The translations under genes were made by a program, and so were the position numbers. A stretch of DNA of 64,000 nucleotides from DASYTH01 sp035762905. GTDB taxonomy: Bacteria > Actinomycetota > Actinomycetes > Mycobacteriales > Pseudonocardiaceae. The DNA is taken from positions 1 through 64,000 of the forward strand of contig NZ_DASUCC010000077.1 of NCBI RefSeq assembly GCF_035762905.1, read 5' to 3'. Positions 25,365 to 34,215 of the stretch are shown here, piece by piece; position 1 is the stretch's first letter, and each line of letters starts with the position of its first letter. The notes under the pieces were generated by a model. It made no database searches, was not told the DNA's origin, and saw nothing but the letters and a program-made list of their open reading frames with translations.

Positions 25365-26585
25365 TCAGCTCAGCCGTTCGAGCACCATCGCCATGCCCTG
25401 GCCGCCGCCGACGCACATGGTCTCCAGGCCGAACTGCTTGTCGTGGTACTGCAGGGAGTTGATCAGCGTGGTGGTGATCCGGGCGCCGGTCATGCCGAAC
25501 GGGTGGCCGACCGCGATCGCGCCGCCGTTGACGTTGAGCTTGTCGATGTCGATGCCGAGGTCCCGGTAGGACGGGATGACCTGCGCGGCGAACGCCTCGT
25601 TGATCTCCACCAGGTCGATGTCGTCGATGGTCATCCCGGCCCGGGCCAGCGCCTGGCGGGAGGCATCGACCGGGCCGAGGCCCATGATCTCCGGGGACAG
25701 GCCGGACACGCCGGTGGACACGATCCGGGCCAGCGGAGTGAGGCCGAGTTCGGCCGCCTTGGTGTCGCTCATGATCACCAGCGCGGCCGCGCCATCGTTG
25801 AGCGGGCAGCAGTTGCCGGCGGTGACCCGGCCGTCCGGGCGGAACACCGGCTGCAGCGTCGAGGTCTTCTCGTAGGTCACGCCCGGCCGCGGGCCGTCGT
25901 CGGTGTCCACGATCCGGCCGTCGGGCAGCTCGACCGGGACGATCTCGCGGGCCCAGAACCCGTCCTTGATCGCCTGCTCGGCCAGGTTCTGCGAGCGGAC
26001 GCCGAAGTGGTCCATGTCCTCCCGGGTGACGCCCTTGAGCAGGGCCAGGTTCTCCGCGGTCTGCCCCATGGCGATGTAGATGTCCGGCACCACACCGTCT
26101 TCGCGCGGGTCGTGCCAGGAGTCCGCGCCCCGCTCGGCGGTGGCCGCCGTGCGCGCCAACGCGTCGGTGAACACCGGGTTGCGGGTGTCCGGCCAGGAGT
26201 CCGAGCTGCCCTTGGCGTACCGGGACACGGTCTCCACCCCGGCGCTGATGAACACGTCGCCCTCGCCGGCCTTGATCGCGTGGAAGGCCATCCGGGTGGT
26301 CTGCAGGCTGGACGAGCAGTACCGGGTGATCGTGCAGCCGGGCAGGTGGTCGTAGCCGAGCAGGACCGCGACCACCCGGCCCATGTTGAACCCGGACTCG
26401 CCGCCGGGCAGGCCGCAGCCGAGCATCAGGTCGTCGATGTCCGTCGGGTTCAGTTGGGGAACCCGGTCGAGGGCGGCCCGCACCAGCTGCGCGGCCAGGT
26501 CGTCGGGTCGCAGGTCGACCAGCGATCCCTTCGACGCGCGACCGATCGGGGACCGGACGGCGGACACGATGACGGCCTCGGGCAT
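25365..26585 (-). CDS. Thiolase (acetyl-CoA C-acyltransferase), FadA-type
   Basis: A cytoplasmic thiolase that cleaves 3-oxoacyl-CoA with CoA in beta-oxidation, or runs in the Claisen direction. 406 residues. Catalytic residues are all visible: the nucleophilic Cys in ITRYCSSSLQT (about residue 91), NEAFA, the His in GGAIAVGHPFGMTGAR, and the second Cys in ETMCVGGGQGMAMVLE. Its place next to the SGNH hydrolase gene matches mycobacterial fadA3 (Rv1074c) beside Rv1075c, so it is probably that orthologue. Acyl-chain specificity is not readable. Confidence 0.94.
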   Translation of the reverse strand: MPEAVIVSAVRSPIGRASKGSLVDLRPDDLAAQLVRAALDRVPQLNPTDIDDLMLGCGLPGGESGFNMGRVVAVLLGYDHLPGCTITRYCSSSLQTTRMAFHAIKAGEGDVFISAGVETVSRYAKGSSDSWPDTRNPVFTDALARTAATAERGADSWHDPREDGVVPDIYIAMGQTAENLALLKGVTREDMDHFGVRSQNLAEQAIKDGFWAREIVPVELPDGRIVDTDDGPRPGVTYEKTSTLQPVFRPDGRVTAGNCCPLNDGAAALVIMSDTKAAELGLTPLARIVSTGVSGLSPEIMGLGPVDASRQALARAGMTIDDIDLVEINEAFAAQVIPSYRDLGIDIDKLNVNGGAIAVGHPFGMTGARITTTLINSLQYHDKQFGLETMCVGGGQGMAMVLERLS

Positions 26586-26664
26586 GGCTTCCGCTCCTCA
26601 GGTGTGCCGGGTGACGGGCGACATCCTGAGGTTACCCCTGGGTAGGGTCGCGGCCGGTGTGACC

Positions 26665-27471
26665 TCAGGCGGCCGGCCGCACCGGTTCGGCGAGCGCACC
26701 GGCCGCCGCGCACAGCGCGGGGAGCAGCACGCCGGCCGCGACCTCGTAACCCAACCCGTTGGGGTGAAAGCAGTCCGGGCTGAACAGCTCGTCCGGCCGG
26801 ATCCGGAACTCGGGCGAGACCAGCTCACCGAGCGAGACCGAGCCGACCCCGATCCGGTCCAGCTCGCGCCGCTGCGCGCGGGCCAGCGAGCGACTGAGCC
26901 GGCTGACCAGCTCGCGCAGCGGTTGCGGGATCGAGCGCACCACCCCGAGGTCCGGGCAGGTCGCCACGACCACGGTGGCACCGGCCGCGCGTAGCCGGGT
27001 GACCTCCGCCCGCAGCTCGCCGACCGCGGTGGCGATCCGGGTCCGGCTGGTGACGTCGTTGCCCCCGATGATCACCAGCACCAGGTCCGGCGGGTCGATC
27101 AGCGCCCGGTCCACCTGGGCCGGCAGGTCGGCCGTGCGCGCCCCGCTGACCGCGTAGGTGGTCAGCCGGACCGGCCGCCCGGTCTCGTCGGCCAGCCCGG
27201 CGGCCAGCAGCACCCCGGGCAGCTGGCCGGTGGACTCGGCACCGAGCCCGGCGGCCAGCGAGTCGCCGAGCATGGCGAAGGACAGCTCCGGGCCGGGCCT
27301 GCCGGGCGGCGGGTACACCCCGTCCGCGTTCGGGGCGAGGTCCGGCGGCGGGCCGATGACCGACCGCGCCCGCCGGGACTGCCCGGTGAGTAGTCCGTAC
27401 GCCGCGCCTGACAGTCCGCCCACCGATCCGGCGGCGAAAACCATGGCCCGCACGATCCGTGCTCCCGCCAT
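26665..27471 (-). CDS. SGNH/GDSL-family hydrolase
   Basis: A serine esterase-fold protein of 268 residues. Catalytic blocks: the nucleophile Ser in FAMLGDSLAAGLG, the block III Asn in VIIGGNDVTSRT, and the Asp-His pair in PDCFHPNGLGY. An N-terminal hydrophobic stretch (VRAMVFAAGSVGGLSGAAYG) suggests export or membrane anchoring. I start at ATG 27471 (MAGARIVRAM), just after GGAGGGGGAG; the upstream ATG at 27555 lacks a ribosome site. In mycobacteria the Rv1075c homologue is a GDSL esterase in the same position. The substrate here is unknown. Confidence 0.88.
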   Translation of the reverse strand: MAGARIVRAMVFAAGSVGGLSGAAYGLLTGQSRRARSVIGPPPDLAPNADGVYPPPGRPGPELSFAMLGDSLAAGLGAESTGQLPGVLLAAGLADETGRPVRLTTYAVSGARTADLPAQVDRALIDPPDLVLVIIGGNDVTSRTRIATAVGELRAEVTRLRAAGATVVVATCPDLGVVRSIPQPLRELVSRLSRSLARAQRRELDRIGVGSVSLGELVSPEFRIRPDELFSPDCFHPNGLGYEVAAGVLLPALCAAAGALAEPVRPAA

Positions 27472-27640
27472 CGCCGTCTCCCCCTCCCACGCCGGGTGTC
27501 GCGTTCGACGCCCGGTTCGTTCCCCGGTTCCCTGGATATCGCCGAACCGGGGCAAATTGAAAGGCGCTCGGAAATTGTCGGTGAGTCGGCTAACGATCTA
27601 CTGGAATACGGCTCGAAGTCGTTGGGTTCCTGGGCGAACG

Positions 27641-27646
27641 TATGCT
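27641..27646 (+). promoter_or_regulatory. Likely -10 element of cbs
   Basis: TATGCT ends 8 nt before the GTG start of cbs, and no usable Shine-Dalgarno site precedes that GTG. The spacing suggests a leaderless or near-leaderless transcript. No clear -35 element is visible. Confidence 0.4.
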
Positions 27647-27654
27647 ATGGGGCC

Positions 27655-29025
27655 GTGGAGTACGTCGAGCACGTGATCGAGCTGGTCGGGAACACCCCGC
27701 TGGTGCGTCTTGGCCGGTTGTCCGAGGGTCTCGCCCCGCTGGTGCTCGCCAAGGTCGAGTACTTCAACCCGGGCGGCAGCGTGAAGGACCGCATCGCGCT
27801 GCGCATGGTCGAGGCGGCCGAGCGCTCCGGCGAGCTGCGGCCCGGTGGCACGATCGTGGAGCCGACCTCCGGCAATACCGGGGTCGGCCTGGCCATCGTC
27901 GCCCAGCGCAAGGGCTACCACTGCGTGTTCGTCTGCCCGGACAAGGTCAGCGAGGACAAGCGCAACGCGCTCAAGGCCTACGGCGCCGACGTGGTGGTGT
28001 GCCCGACCGCCGTTCCACCGGAGCACCCGGACTCCTACTACAACGTCTCCGACCGGCTGGTTCGGGAGATCGAGGGCGCCTGGAAGCCGGACCAGTACTC
28101 CAACCAGCACAACCCGGAAAGCCACTACCACACCACCGGCCCGGAGCTGTGGCGGCAGACCGACGGCCGGATCACGCACTTCGTCACCGGGGTGGGCACC
28201 GGCGGCACGATCTCCGGCACCGGCCGCTACCTCAAGGAGGTCTCCGGCGGTCGGGTCCGGATCATCGGCGCCGATCCGGAGGGCTCGGTGTACTCCGGCG
28301 GCACCGGCCGGCCCTACCTGGTGGAGGGCGTCGGCGAGGACTTCTGGCCGTCCACCTACGACCGGGAGATCGCCGACGAGATCATCGCGGTGTCCGACGC
28401 CGACTCGTTCGGGATGACCCGGCGACTGGCCCGCGAGGAGGGCCTGCTGGTCGGCGGGTCCTGCGGGATGGCGGCCGCGGCCGCGCTGCGCCTTGCCGAG
28501 CGGCTCGGCCCGGAGGATGTGGTCGTCGTGCTGCTGCCGGACGGCGGGCGCGGCTACCTGACCAAGGTGTTCAACGACCAGTGGATGGCCTCCTACGGGT
28601 TCCTGCCGCCCGAGCACTCCGGCGCCACGATCGGTGACGTGCTGCGGCGCAAGGACGGCACCCTGCCCAAACTGGTGCACGCCCACCCCAGCGAGACGGT
28701 CGGCGACGTGGTCGCGGTGCTGCGCGAGTTCGGGGTCAGCCAGATGCCGGTGGTCAGCGCCGAGCCGCCGGTGATGGCCGCCGAGGTGGTCGGCGCGGTC
28801 AACGAGCGGGATCTGCTCGACGCGCTGTTCACCGGGAAGGCGGCCCTGGCCGACCGGGTGGACAAGCACATGTCGCCGCCGCTGCCCACGATCGGGGCCG
28901 GCGAGCAGATCACCGTGGCGATGAACGCGCTGTCCGCCGCGGACGGTGCGATGGTGCTGGTCGACGGCAAGCCGGCGGGCGTGGTGACCCGGCAGGATCT
29001 GCTGGGGTTCCTGGCCGGCCGATGA
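27655..29025 (+). CDS. cbs: Cystathionine beta-synthase with C-terminal CBS domains
   Basis: A PLP enzyme condensing serine and homocysteine to cystathionine, the first step of reverse transsulfuration. 456 residues: a fold-II catalytic domain (1-320) and a pair of CBS domains (about 340-450), which commonly act as regulatory adenosyl-ligand modules. Seen: PLP Lys44 in NPGGSVKDRIALRMVEAAE, PTSGNTGVGLAI, and GVGTGGTISGTGRYLKE. The GTG 27655 start fits the mycobacterial Rv1077 N-terminus (EYVEHVIELVGNTPLVRL). With metB 2 kb downstream it supports methionine-cysteine interconversion. Confidence 0.95.
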   Translation: MEYVEHVIELVGNTPLVRLGRLSEGLAPLVLAKVEYFNPGGSVKDRIALRMVEAAERSGELRPGGTIVEPTSGNTGVGLAIVAQRKGYHCVFVCPDKVSEDKRNALKAYGADVVVCPTAVPPEHPDSYYNVSDRLVREIEGAWKPDQYSNQHNPESHYHTTGPELWRQTDGRITHFVTGVGTGGTISGTGRYLKEVSGGRVRIIGADPEGSVYSGGTGRPYLVEGVGEDFWPSTYDREIADEIIAVSDADSFGMTRRLAREEGLLVGGSCGMAAAAALRLAERLGPEDVVVVLLPDGGRGYLTKVFNDQWMASYGFLPPEHSGATIGDVLRRKDGTLPKLVHAHPSETVGDVVAVLREFGVSQMPVVSAEPPVMAAEVVGAVNERDLLDALFTGKAALADRVDKHMSPPLPTIGAGEQITVAMNALSAADGAMVLVDGKPAGVVTRQDLLGFLAGR

Positions 29026-29123
29026 TCGCCGGTCAGGGTGGGGCGGTACCGGCAAATCCCTGCACTATCCGCTAGCGTTGGCCCGGACGCAACTCGACAG
29101 CGCAGGTGAAGGGTTGGAACCCG

Positions 29124-30365
29124 ATGAGTGCCCCGCAGCCGCCGAACCAACCATGGCAGGGCGGCCAGCCACAGCAACCATGGCAATCTGAGCCGAATGA
29201 GCAGCAGGGGCAACCGAGCGGTTCGCCCGAGCAGAACCCGGCCCTGTCCGCACCCGGCCCCACCCAGGCGCTCGGTGGCCCCGGGCAGCAGTACGGCGGC
29301 CAGCCCGGCGCCGACGGCATCGAGCGCACCCAGGTCGTCCGGCCGGGTGAGCATCAGCCGCAAGGGGACAAGACCCACGTGGTGCCGCCCGGCTCGCTGC
29401 CGCCGCAGCAGCCGCCGTACGCGCCGCCGCCAAGCGCATCCGACTTCCCGCCCGGACCCAGCGGCGGGTATCCCGGTCAGCAGCCCCCGCCGGGCTACGG
29501 CCCGCCCCCCGGTGGCTTCGGCCAGCAGCCCCCGCCCGGGTACGGCCAGCCCCCGCCGGGTTACGGTCCGCCTCCGCCCGGCTATGGGCCGCCCGGCGGG
29601 TTCGCCCAGCAGAGCGGCCTCGGCGGCCCGCCGAACTTCGGCGGCCAGGGCGTCAACCTGCAGATGATCACGATGGTGGTGGCCGGCGTCGTCGCGGTGC
29701 TCGGCGTGATCGCCGCGATCATGTCCATCACCATCTGGAGCGACCTCAGCAGCGCCAGCAGTGCGGCGAGCGAGGCGGCCGACACCGGGATCGAGCAGTG
29801 CGTGCAGGCCGGGTTGCCGCGTGACCAGTGCGAGGAGATCGCCGCGGACGTCGAGGCGCAGGTCCAGGAGCTCGACATCTCCGTACCGACCAAGTTCTAC
29901 GTCTATGCGGGCGTGCTGTCCGTCGGCTCCCTGGCCGCGATCGCCGGCGGCGTGCTGATCTACCTGCGCCGGCCGTTCTCGCACTACGTCACCGTTGGCG
30001 GCGGCGCGCTGCTGCTGGTCGGCTCGATCCTGTTCATGACCGAGGGCTCCGAGACCCGGATCGTGTTCACCCTGCTGTTCGGCATCATCATCCTGGCCGT
30101 CGGCGTGATGGGGTTCCTGGAGCAGACCAAGAAGTACGTCGGGCTCGGCGGCTCGGTGCTGGCCGGCGGCCCGCCCGGTGGATTCGGCGGCCCGCCTCCG
30201 CCGCCGCAGGGCTTCGGCCAGCCGGGACCGTTCGGTCCGCCGCCGCCGCAGCAGCAGCAGGGTTTCGGGCAGCCGCCCCAGCAGGGTTACGGGCAGCCGC
30301 CGCAGCAGCCGCCGCCCGGTGGTGGTTTCGGCGGACCGCCGCAGAACCCGCCGCAGCAGTGGTGA
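29124..30365 (+). CDS. pra: Proline-rich antigen (Pra)-like membrane protein
   Basis: A 413-residue protein: residues 1-180 are Pro/Gly/Gln/Tyr-rich (PPPGYG repeats) and presumably cytoplasmic; four helices follow (about 181-204, 258-281, 288-305, 312-331); residues 340-413 are a second Gln/Pro/Gly-rich tail. The loop between helices 1 and 2 carries Cys226 and Cys236, which could form a disulfide. It lies exactly where mycobacterial pra (Rv1078) lies, between cbs and metB, which supports the name. The ATG at 29124 has GAAGGG upstream. Biochemical function is not known. Confidence 0.8.
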   Translation: MSAPQPPNQPWQGGQPQQPWQSEPNEQQGQPSGSPEQNPALSAPGPTQALGGPGQQYGGQPGADGIERTQVVRPGEHQPQGDKTHVVPPGSLPPQQPPYAPPPSASDFPPGPSGGYPGQQPPPGYGPPPGGFGQQPPPGYGQPPPGYGPPPPGYGPPGGFAQQSGLGGPPNFGGQGVNLQMITMVVAGVVAVLGVIAAIMSITIWSDLSSASSAASEAADTGIEQCVQAGLPRDQCEEIAADVEAQVQELDISVPTKFYVYAGVLSVGSLAAIAGGVLIYLRRPFSHYVTVGGGALLLVGSILFMTEGSETRIVFTLLFGIIILAVGVMGFLEQTKKYVGLGGSVLAGGPPGGFGGPPPPPQGFGQPGPFGPPPPQQQQGFGQPPQQGYGQPPQQPPPGGGFGGPPQNPPQQW

Positions 30366-30384
30366 ATCGGTAGTTCGAATTCCT

Positions 30385-30414
30385 CGAGGCCCCGGCCATG
30401 TGGTCGGGGCCTCG
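30385..30414 (+). terminator. Hairpin terminator after the Pra-like gene
   Basis: A 13-bp stem (CGAGGCCCCGGCC paired with GGTCGGGGCCTCG, one G-U) with a 4-nt loop, 20 bp after the stop. No U-run follows, as is common for actinobacterial hairpin terminators. Confidence 0.75.
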
Positions 30415-30500
30415 CCATATCCACCGAAACCGTCTCATTGGGTCGGTGGGACTGCTTAGATGGGCGCGCCCAGACGACGACGATGCCCTTAGGGGGGCAC

Positions 30501-31052
30501 ATGTCCTACCAACAGCAGGGATTCCCGCAACAGCAACAGCAGCAGCTTCCTGGTCAGTTCGGCGCCGGTGCGGCGGCGCCGCGCACGAACCCGGCGACCG
30601 CAGTCCTCACCGGATTACTCGCCCTGGTCGCGGCCGGGGCGATCGGCCTGGCCGCGGTCGCGGTGTTCAACGAGCTCGACGGCGGGTTCGGCGACTTGCC
30701 CGGCGAGCTGAAGACGATCCTCGTGCTGCGCGTGGCCGGTGCGGCCCTGCTCCTGATCGGAGCGATCCTGGTGTTCGCCAGGAAGATGGCCGGAGCGATC
30801 CTCACCGTGCTCGGCGCGCTGGCCACGATCGCGTCGGTGCTGCTGTTGCCGGTCCTGGCCGAGATGCCGATGAGCCGCTACTTCGAGCTGATCTTCCAGT
30901 TCGAGGACGCCGACTCGATCGGAAGTGTGGTGGCCCTGTTCGCCGCGCCGCTCGCGCTGATCTTCGCGATTCTGCCGTCCACCCTGCGGCACCTGCGCCG
31001 CCGGGCCGGCAACGACTACGAGGAACCGCAGGGCCAGCAGCCGGTCTGGTGA
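30501..31052 (+). CDS. Four-helix small membrane protein
   Basis: A 183-residue protein with a short Gln-rich N-terminus (MSYQQQGFPQQQQQQLPGQ), four predicted helices (about 34-56, 72-93, 97-120, 139-161) and a basic C-terminal tail. The Gln-rich head and four-helix layout echo the Pra-like protein just upstream, so it may be a diverged relative. ATG 30501 with AGGGGGG upstream is better supported than the open-frame start at 30438. No named domain recognised. Confidence 0.7.
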   Translation: MSYQQQGFPQQQQQQLPGQFGAGAAAPRTNPATAVLTGLLALVAAGAIGLAAVAVFNELDGGFGDLPGELKTILVLRVAGAALLLIGAILVFARKMAGAILTVLGALATIASVLLLPVLAEMPMSRYFELIFQFEDADSIGSVVALFAAPLALIFAILPSTLRHLRRRAGNDYEEPQGQQPVW

Positions 31053-31088
31053 TCCATCCCACAATGCGGACCGGTCCGGGTCCGGTCG

Positions 31089-31094
31089 TAGGCT
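31089..31094 (+). promoter_or_regulatory. Likely -10 element of metB (leaderless)
   Basis: TAGGCT ends 6 nt before the metB ATG and no Shine-Dalgarno sequence lies between. This spacing places the transcription start at or next to the ATG. The -35 region is not convincing. Confidence 0.45.
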
Positions 31095-31100
31095 GTAGTC

Positions 31101-32258
31101 ATGGCAGATGACACCGGCAGATGGGGTTTCGAGACCCGGGCCATCCACGCGGGCCAGCGCCCCGATCCCCGCACCGGGTCGGTCATCGTGCCGATCTATG
31201 CGACGTCGACGTTCATTCAGGACGGCGTCGGCGGGGTCCGGGACGGTGGGCACGAGTACTCCCGCACCACCAACCCCACCCGGTCCGCCCTCGAGGAGGC
31301 GCTCGCCGCGCTCGAGGGCGGCCGGCACGGGCTGGCGTTCGCCTCCGGCATGGCCGCCGCCGATGTCGCGCTGCGCAGCATGACCCGCCCGGGGGACCAC
31401 GTGATCCTCGGCGGCGACGCCTACGGCGGCACGTTCCGCCTGCTGGACAAGGTGCTCGCGCTGTGGGGCGTCGAGCACACCTCGGTGGACCTGTCCGATG
31501 TGGCCGCCGTGCGGGCCGCGGTCCGGCCGAACACCAAGGTGGTCTGGTGCGAGTCGCCGACCAACCCGCTGCTCGGGATCGCCGACATCGCCGCACTGTC
31601 CGCGGTGGCCGCGAACGCCGGAGCCCGGCTCGTGGTGGACAACACCTTCGCCACGCCGTACCTGCAGTCGCCGCTCGGCCTCGGCGCCGACGTGGTGCTG
31701 CACTCGACCACCAAGTACCTGGGTGGACACTCCGATGTGGTCGGTGGCGCGCTGATCACCTCGGACGACGAGCTGCGCGAGCAGTTCTTCTTCCTGCGCA
31801 ACGCCGTCGGCGCGGTGCCCAGCCCGTTCGACTCCTGGCTGGTACTGCGCGGCGCGAAGACCCTGGCGCTGCGCATGGAGAAGCACAGCGACAACGCCGA
31901 ACGTGTGGTCAAGGCGCTGGTCGGCCACCCCAAGATCGCCAAGGTCTACTACCCGGGCCTACCCGACCACCCCGGACACGAGGTCGCCGCCAAGCAGATG
32001 CGCCGCTTCGGCGGCATGGTCTCGTTCGCGGTGTCCGGCGGCGAAGAAGCAGCACTCGAACTCGCCGCCAGGACCCGCCTGTTCATCCTCGCCGAGTCCC
32101 TCGGCGGCATCGAATCCCTCATCGAGCACCCGGGCCGCATGACCCACGCCAGCACCACCGGCTCCCCCCTCCAAATCCCCGGCAACGTCCTGCGCCTCTC
32201 GGTAGGCATCGAAGACGCCACCGACCTCGTCGCCGACCTCCTCCAAGCCCTCGATTAG
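31101..32258 (+). CDS. metB: MetB, cystathionine gamma-synthase
   Basis: A fold-type I PLP enzyme of 385 residues that makes cystathionine from cysteine and an activated homoserine ester, feeding methionine synthesis. Seen: YSRTTNPTRSALEEALAALE, FASGMAAADVAL, the PLP-Asp strand VVDNTFATPYLQSP and the PLP Lys205 in HSTTKYLGGHSDVVGG. Position after cbs and the Pra-like gene matches mycobacterial Rv1079. The related gamma-lyase shares these motifs, so a bifunctional role with cbs in reverse transsulfuration is possible. Confidence 0.94.
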   Translation: MADDTGRWGFETRAIHAGQRPDPRTGSVIVPIYATSTFIQDGVGGVRDGGHEYSRTTNPTRSALEEALAALEGGRHGLAFASGMAAADVALRSMTRPGDHVILGGDAYGGTFRLLDKVLALWGVEHTSVDLSDVAAVRAAVRPNTKVVWCESPTNPLLGIADIAALSAVAANAGARLVVDNTFATPYLQSPLGLGADVVLHSTTKYLGGHSDVVGGALITSDDELREQFFFLRNAVGAVPSPFDSWLVLRGAKTLALRMEKHSDNAERVVKALVGHPKIAKVYYPGLPDHPGHEVAAKQMRRFGGMVSFAVSGGEEAALELAARTRLFILAESLGGIESLIEHPGRMTHASTTGSPLQIPGNVLRLSVGIEDATDLVADLLQALD

Positions 32259-32272
32259 AAGTAGTAGTCCGC

Positions 32273-32419
32273 TGTTCCGCCTCTCCGGGATTTACTGCTG
32301 TTGTTACTAGTCCGCCTCTCCGGGATTTACTGCTGTTGTCGCGTTCCAGCCGGTGGTGGTGCGGTTGGCGGGGTGATTGTGGCTGGGTGCCGTCACGGTG
32401 CCCCTGAGGTTGCGTTGGT
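32273..32419 (+). repeat. Dispersed repeat, copy 2, with an internal 35-bp tandem duplication
   Basis: Plus-strand homologue of 9224-9334. The first part (TCCGCCTCTCCGGGATTTAC plus nine bases) occurs twice, at 32276-32304 and 32311-32339, a 29-bp exact repeat with a 35-bp period. The rest follows copy 1 through GAGGTTGCGTTGGT. It starts 15 bp after the metB stop. Confidence 0.8.
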
Positions 32420-32424
32420 CCTGG

Positions 32425-32624
32425 CGCCAACAGCCGAGTTGCCGATTGGGGCACCCGAGCCCCCGGCCCCAGCATTCGAGTTTGCCGCTTCGGGCACTCG
32501 TGTCGCTGGTTCCGGCACTCGAGTTGCCGGTTTGGGCGCGTCAGTCGCGGGTTCTGGCGGCGTGGAGTGCGGCCGCGTCATCGCCGTCGGCAACCGCGGA
32601 CTCGCCGATTCGCCGGGGGTGGGC
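32425..32624 (+). repeat. Degenerate 21-22-bp tandem repeats, non-coding
   Basis: The gap between metB and the next gene continues past the dispersed repeat with at least six tandem variants of CGAGTTGCCGGTTCCGGCAC, spaced 21-22 bp. The units resemble those at 24485-25364. No gene is seen here. Confidence 0.6.
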
Positions 32625-32891
32625 TCAGGGGTTGATCTGGCCGAGTTCGTTCGAGGCGGGTTCGGCCGGGCGCGGGTCGGGCACGTGCTGAACGGGGGCG
32701 GCGGGCAGCTCGGCCGGGTCCAGGCAGCTGCCGACCAGCCGCACCGTCCCGTCCTGGTCCTGCACGTAGCGGCCGGCCTCGGCGCAGCCCGCGCTGGTCA
32801 CGGTGAACACCGCGACCCCGGCGAGTGCCATCGCGGCGACCGAGGCTCCGGCCAGCGGTAGTACCCCGGCGAGGCGCTTGCCGACTGCCAT
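32625..32891 (-). CDS. Small secreted or anchored protein
   Basis: 88 residues with a basic start and hydrophobic segment (about residues 8-32) that reads as a signal peptide or anchor, then a short mature region with two cysteines (Cys36 in TSAGCAEAG and Cys56 in VGSCLDP) that could pair. No family recognised. The 3' end borders the repeat-rich non-coding gap. hppD begins its own leftward frame upstream, so this gene is downstream of hppD by 74 bp on the same strand. Confidence 0.55.
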   Translation of the reverse strand: MAVGKRLAGVLPLAGASVAAMALAGVAVFTVTSAGCAEAGRYVQDQDGTVRLVGSCLDPAELPAAPVQHVPDPRPAEPASNELGQINP

Positions 32892-32965
32892 GTCCGTTCA
32901 CCCCACCCTGATGTGCCTGCTCGTAGCCGAGAGTACCGGAGGTCGCGCTGCGGGTGGGGGTGTCC

Positions 32966-34147
32966 TCAGAGGTTGCCCCGGCGCTCCTGCTCCCGCTCGA
33001 TGGCCTCGAACAGCGCCTTGAAGTTGCCCTTGCCGAAGCCGAGCGAGCCGTGCCGCTCGATCAGCTCGTAGAACACGGTCGGCCGGTCGCCGATCGGCTT
33101 GGTGAAGATCTGCAGCAGGTAACCGTCCTCGTCCCGGTCCACCAGGATGCGGTGCTCCTTGAGGGTCTCGATCCCCACCCGCACCGCCCCGATCCGGGCT
33201 CGCAGCTCGGGGTCGTCGTAGTAGGAGTCCGGGGTCTCCAGGAACTCCACGCCGGCCGCGCGCATCGCGGTCACCGTGGCCACGATGTCGTTCGTGGCCA
33301 GCGCGATGTGCTGGCAGCCGGGGCCGCCGTAGAACTCCAGGTACTCGTCGATCTGCGACTTCCTCTTCGCGATCGCCGGCTCGTTGAGCGGGAACTTGAC
33401 CCGATGGTTGCCGTTGGACACGACCTTGCTCATCAGCGCCGAGTATTCGGTGGCGATGTCGTCGCCGACGAACTCCGCCATGTTCACGAAGCCCATCACC
33501 CGGTTGTAGAACTCCACCCAGTGGTCCATCTTGCCCAGCTCGACGTTGCCAACGCAGTGGTCGATGGCCTGGAACAGCCGTTTCGGCGCGCCCTGCGGCC
33601 GGGTCACCGTGCTCTGTCTGGCCACGTAGCCGGGCCGGTACGGGCCGGAATAGCGGGACCGGTCGATCAGCGTGTGCCGGGTCTCGCCGTACGTGGCGAT
33701 GGCCGCGATCCGGACCGTGCCGTGCTCGTCACCGACGTCGTGCGGCTCGTCGAGCACGGTCGCGCCCTGCGCCCTGGCGTGCGCCACGCACCGGTCCACG
33801 TCGGCCACCTCGAGGGCGAGGTCGACCACGCCGTCGCCGTGCCGGCGGTGGTGGTCGAGCAGCGGACTGTCCGGGGCCACCCCGCCGTTGATCACGAACC
33901 GGGCCGATCCGGAGGCCAGCACGAACGACTTGTGGTCGCGGTTGCCGGTCTCCGGGCCGGAGTACGCGACCAGCCGCATCCCGAACGCGTGCTGGTAGAA
34001 CCACGCGGTCTGGGTGGCGTTGCCGGTCACGAACACCACGGCGTCCATCGCCCGCACCGGGAACGGGTCGCTCGACTCGTCGTAGTCGACCAGCCCGACG
34101 AGCTGGCGCAGCGCATCGAAGCTGAGGTCGTCCATGGTCTCGGTCAT
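32966..34147 (-). CDS. hppD: 4-hydroxyphenylpyruvate dioxygenase
   Basis: A non-haem Fe(II) enzyme that turns 4-hydroxyphenylpyruvate into homogentisate in tyrosine breakdown. 393 residues with two vicinal-oxygen-chelate repeats. The iron triad is visible: His197 (IDHCVG), His280 (GCQHIAL) and Glu361 (FYELIERHG), in line with Streptomyces HPPD. The C-terminal FGKGNFKALFEAIEREQ helix that gates the site is intact. It diverges from an Lrp-type regulator across 120 bp that contains a palindrome. No other homogentisate-pathway gene is in the window. Confidence 0.96.
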   Translation of the reverse strand: MTETMDDLSFDALRQLVGLVDYDESSDPFPVRAMDAVVFVTGNATQTAWFYQHAFGMRLVAYSGPETGNRDHKSFVLASGSARFVINGGVAPDSPLLDHHRRHGDGVVDLALEVADVDRCVAHARAQGATVLDEPHDVGDEHGTVRIAAIATYGETRHTLIDRSRYSGPYRPGYVARQSTVTRPQGAPKRLFQAIDHCVGNVELGKMDHWVEFYNRVMGFVNMAEFVGDDIATEYSALMSKVVSNGNHRVKFPLNEPAIAKRKSQIDEYLEFYGGPGCQHIALATNDIVATVTAMRAAGVEFLETPDSYYDDPELRARIGAVRVGIETLKEHRILVDRDEDGYLLQIFTKPIGDRPTVFYELIERHGSLGFGKGNFKALFEAIEREQERRGNL

Positions 34148-34198
34148 CTGCCCAGGATGAGCCGGTCAGCGCAGTCTGGGCAACACTTCGTCGTTTCA

Positions 34199-34215
34199 CT
34201 GGACAATCGGTCCAG
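34199..34215. promoter_or_regulatory. Candidate Lrp/AsnC operator
   Basis: CTGGACAATCGGTCCAG is a 17-bp palindrome with 6-bp arms and a 5-bp centre, a layout typical of Lrp-family sites. It is in the divergent space between hppD and its regulator gene, about 50 bp from each start. Confidence 0.6.

Noticed and set aside
24622..25569. Long plus-strand open frame in the menJ-thiolase gap
   Set aside because: Its translation is Pro/Gly/Arg-rich, follows the repeat units and continues antisense into the thiolase gene.
32301..32861. Plus-strand open frame after metB
   Set aside because: It starts inside the dispersed repeat, crosses the 22-bp repeats and ends antisense to the small secreted gene.
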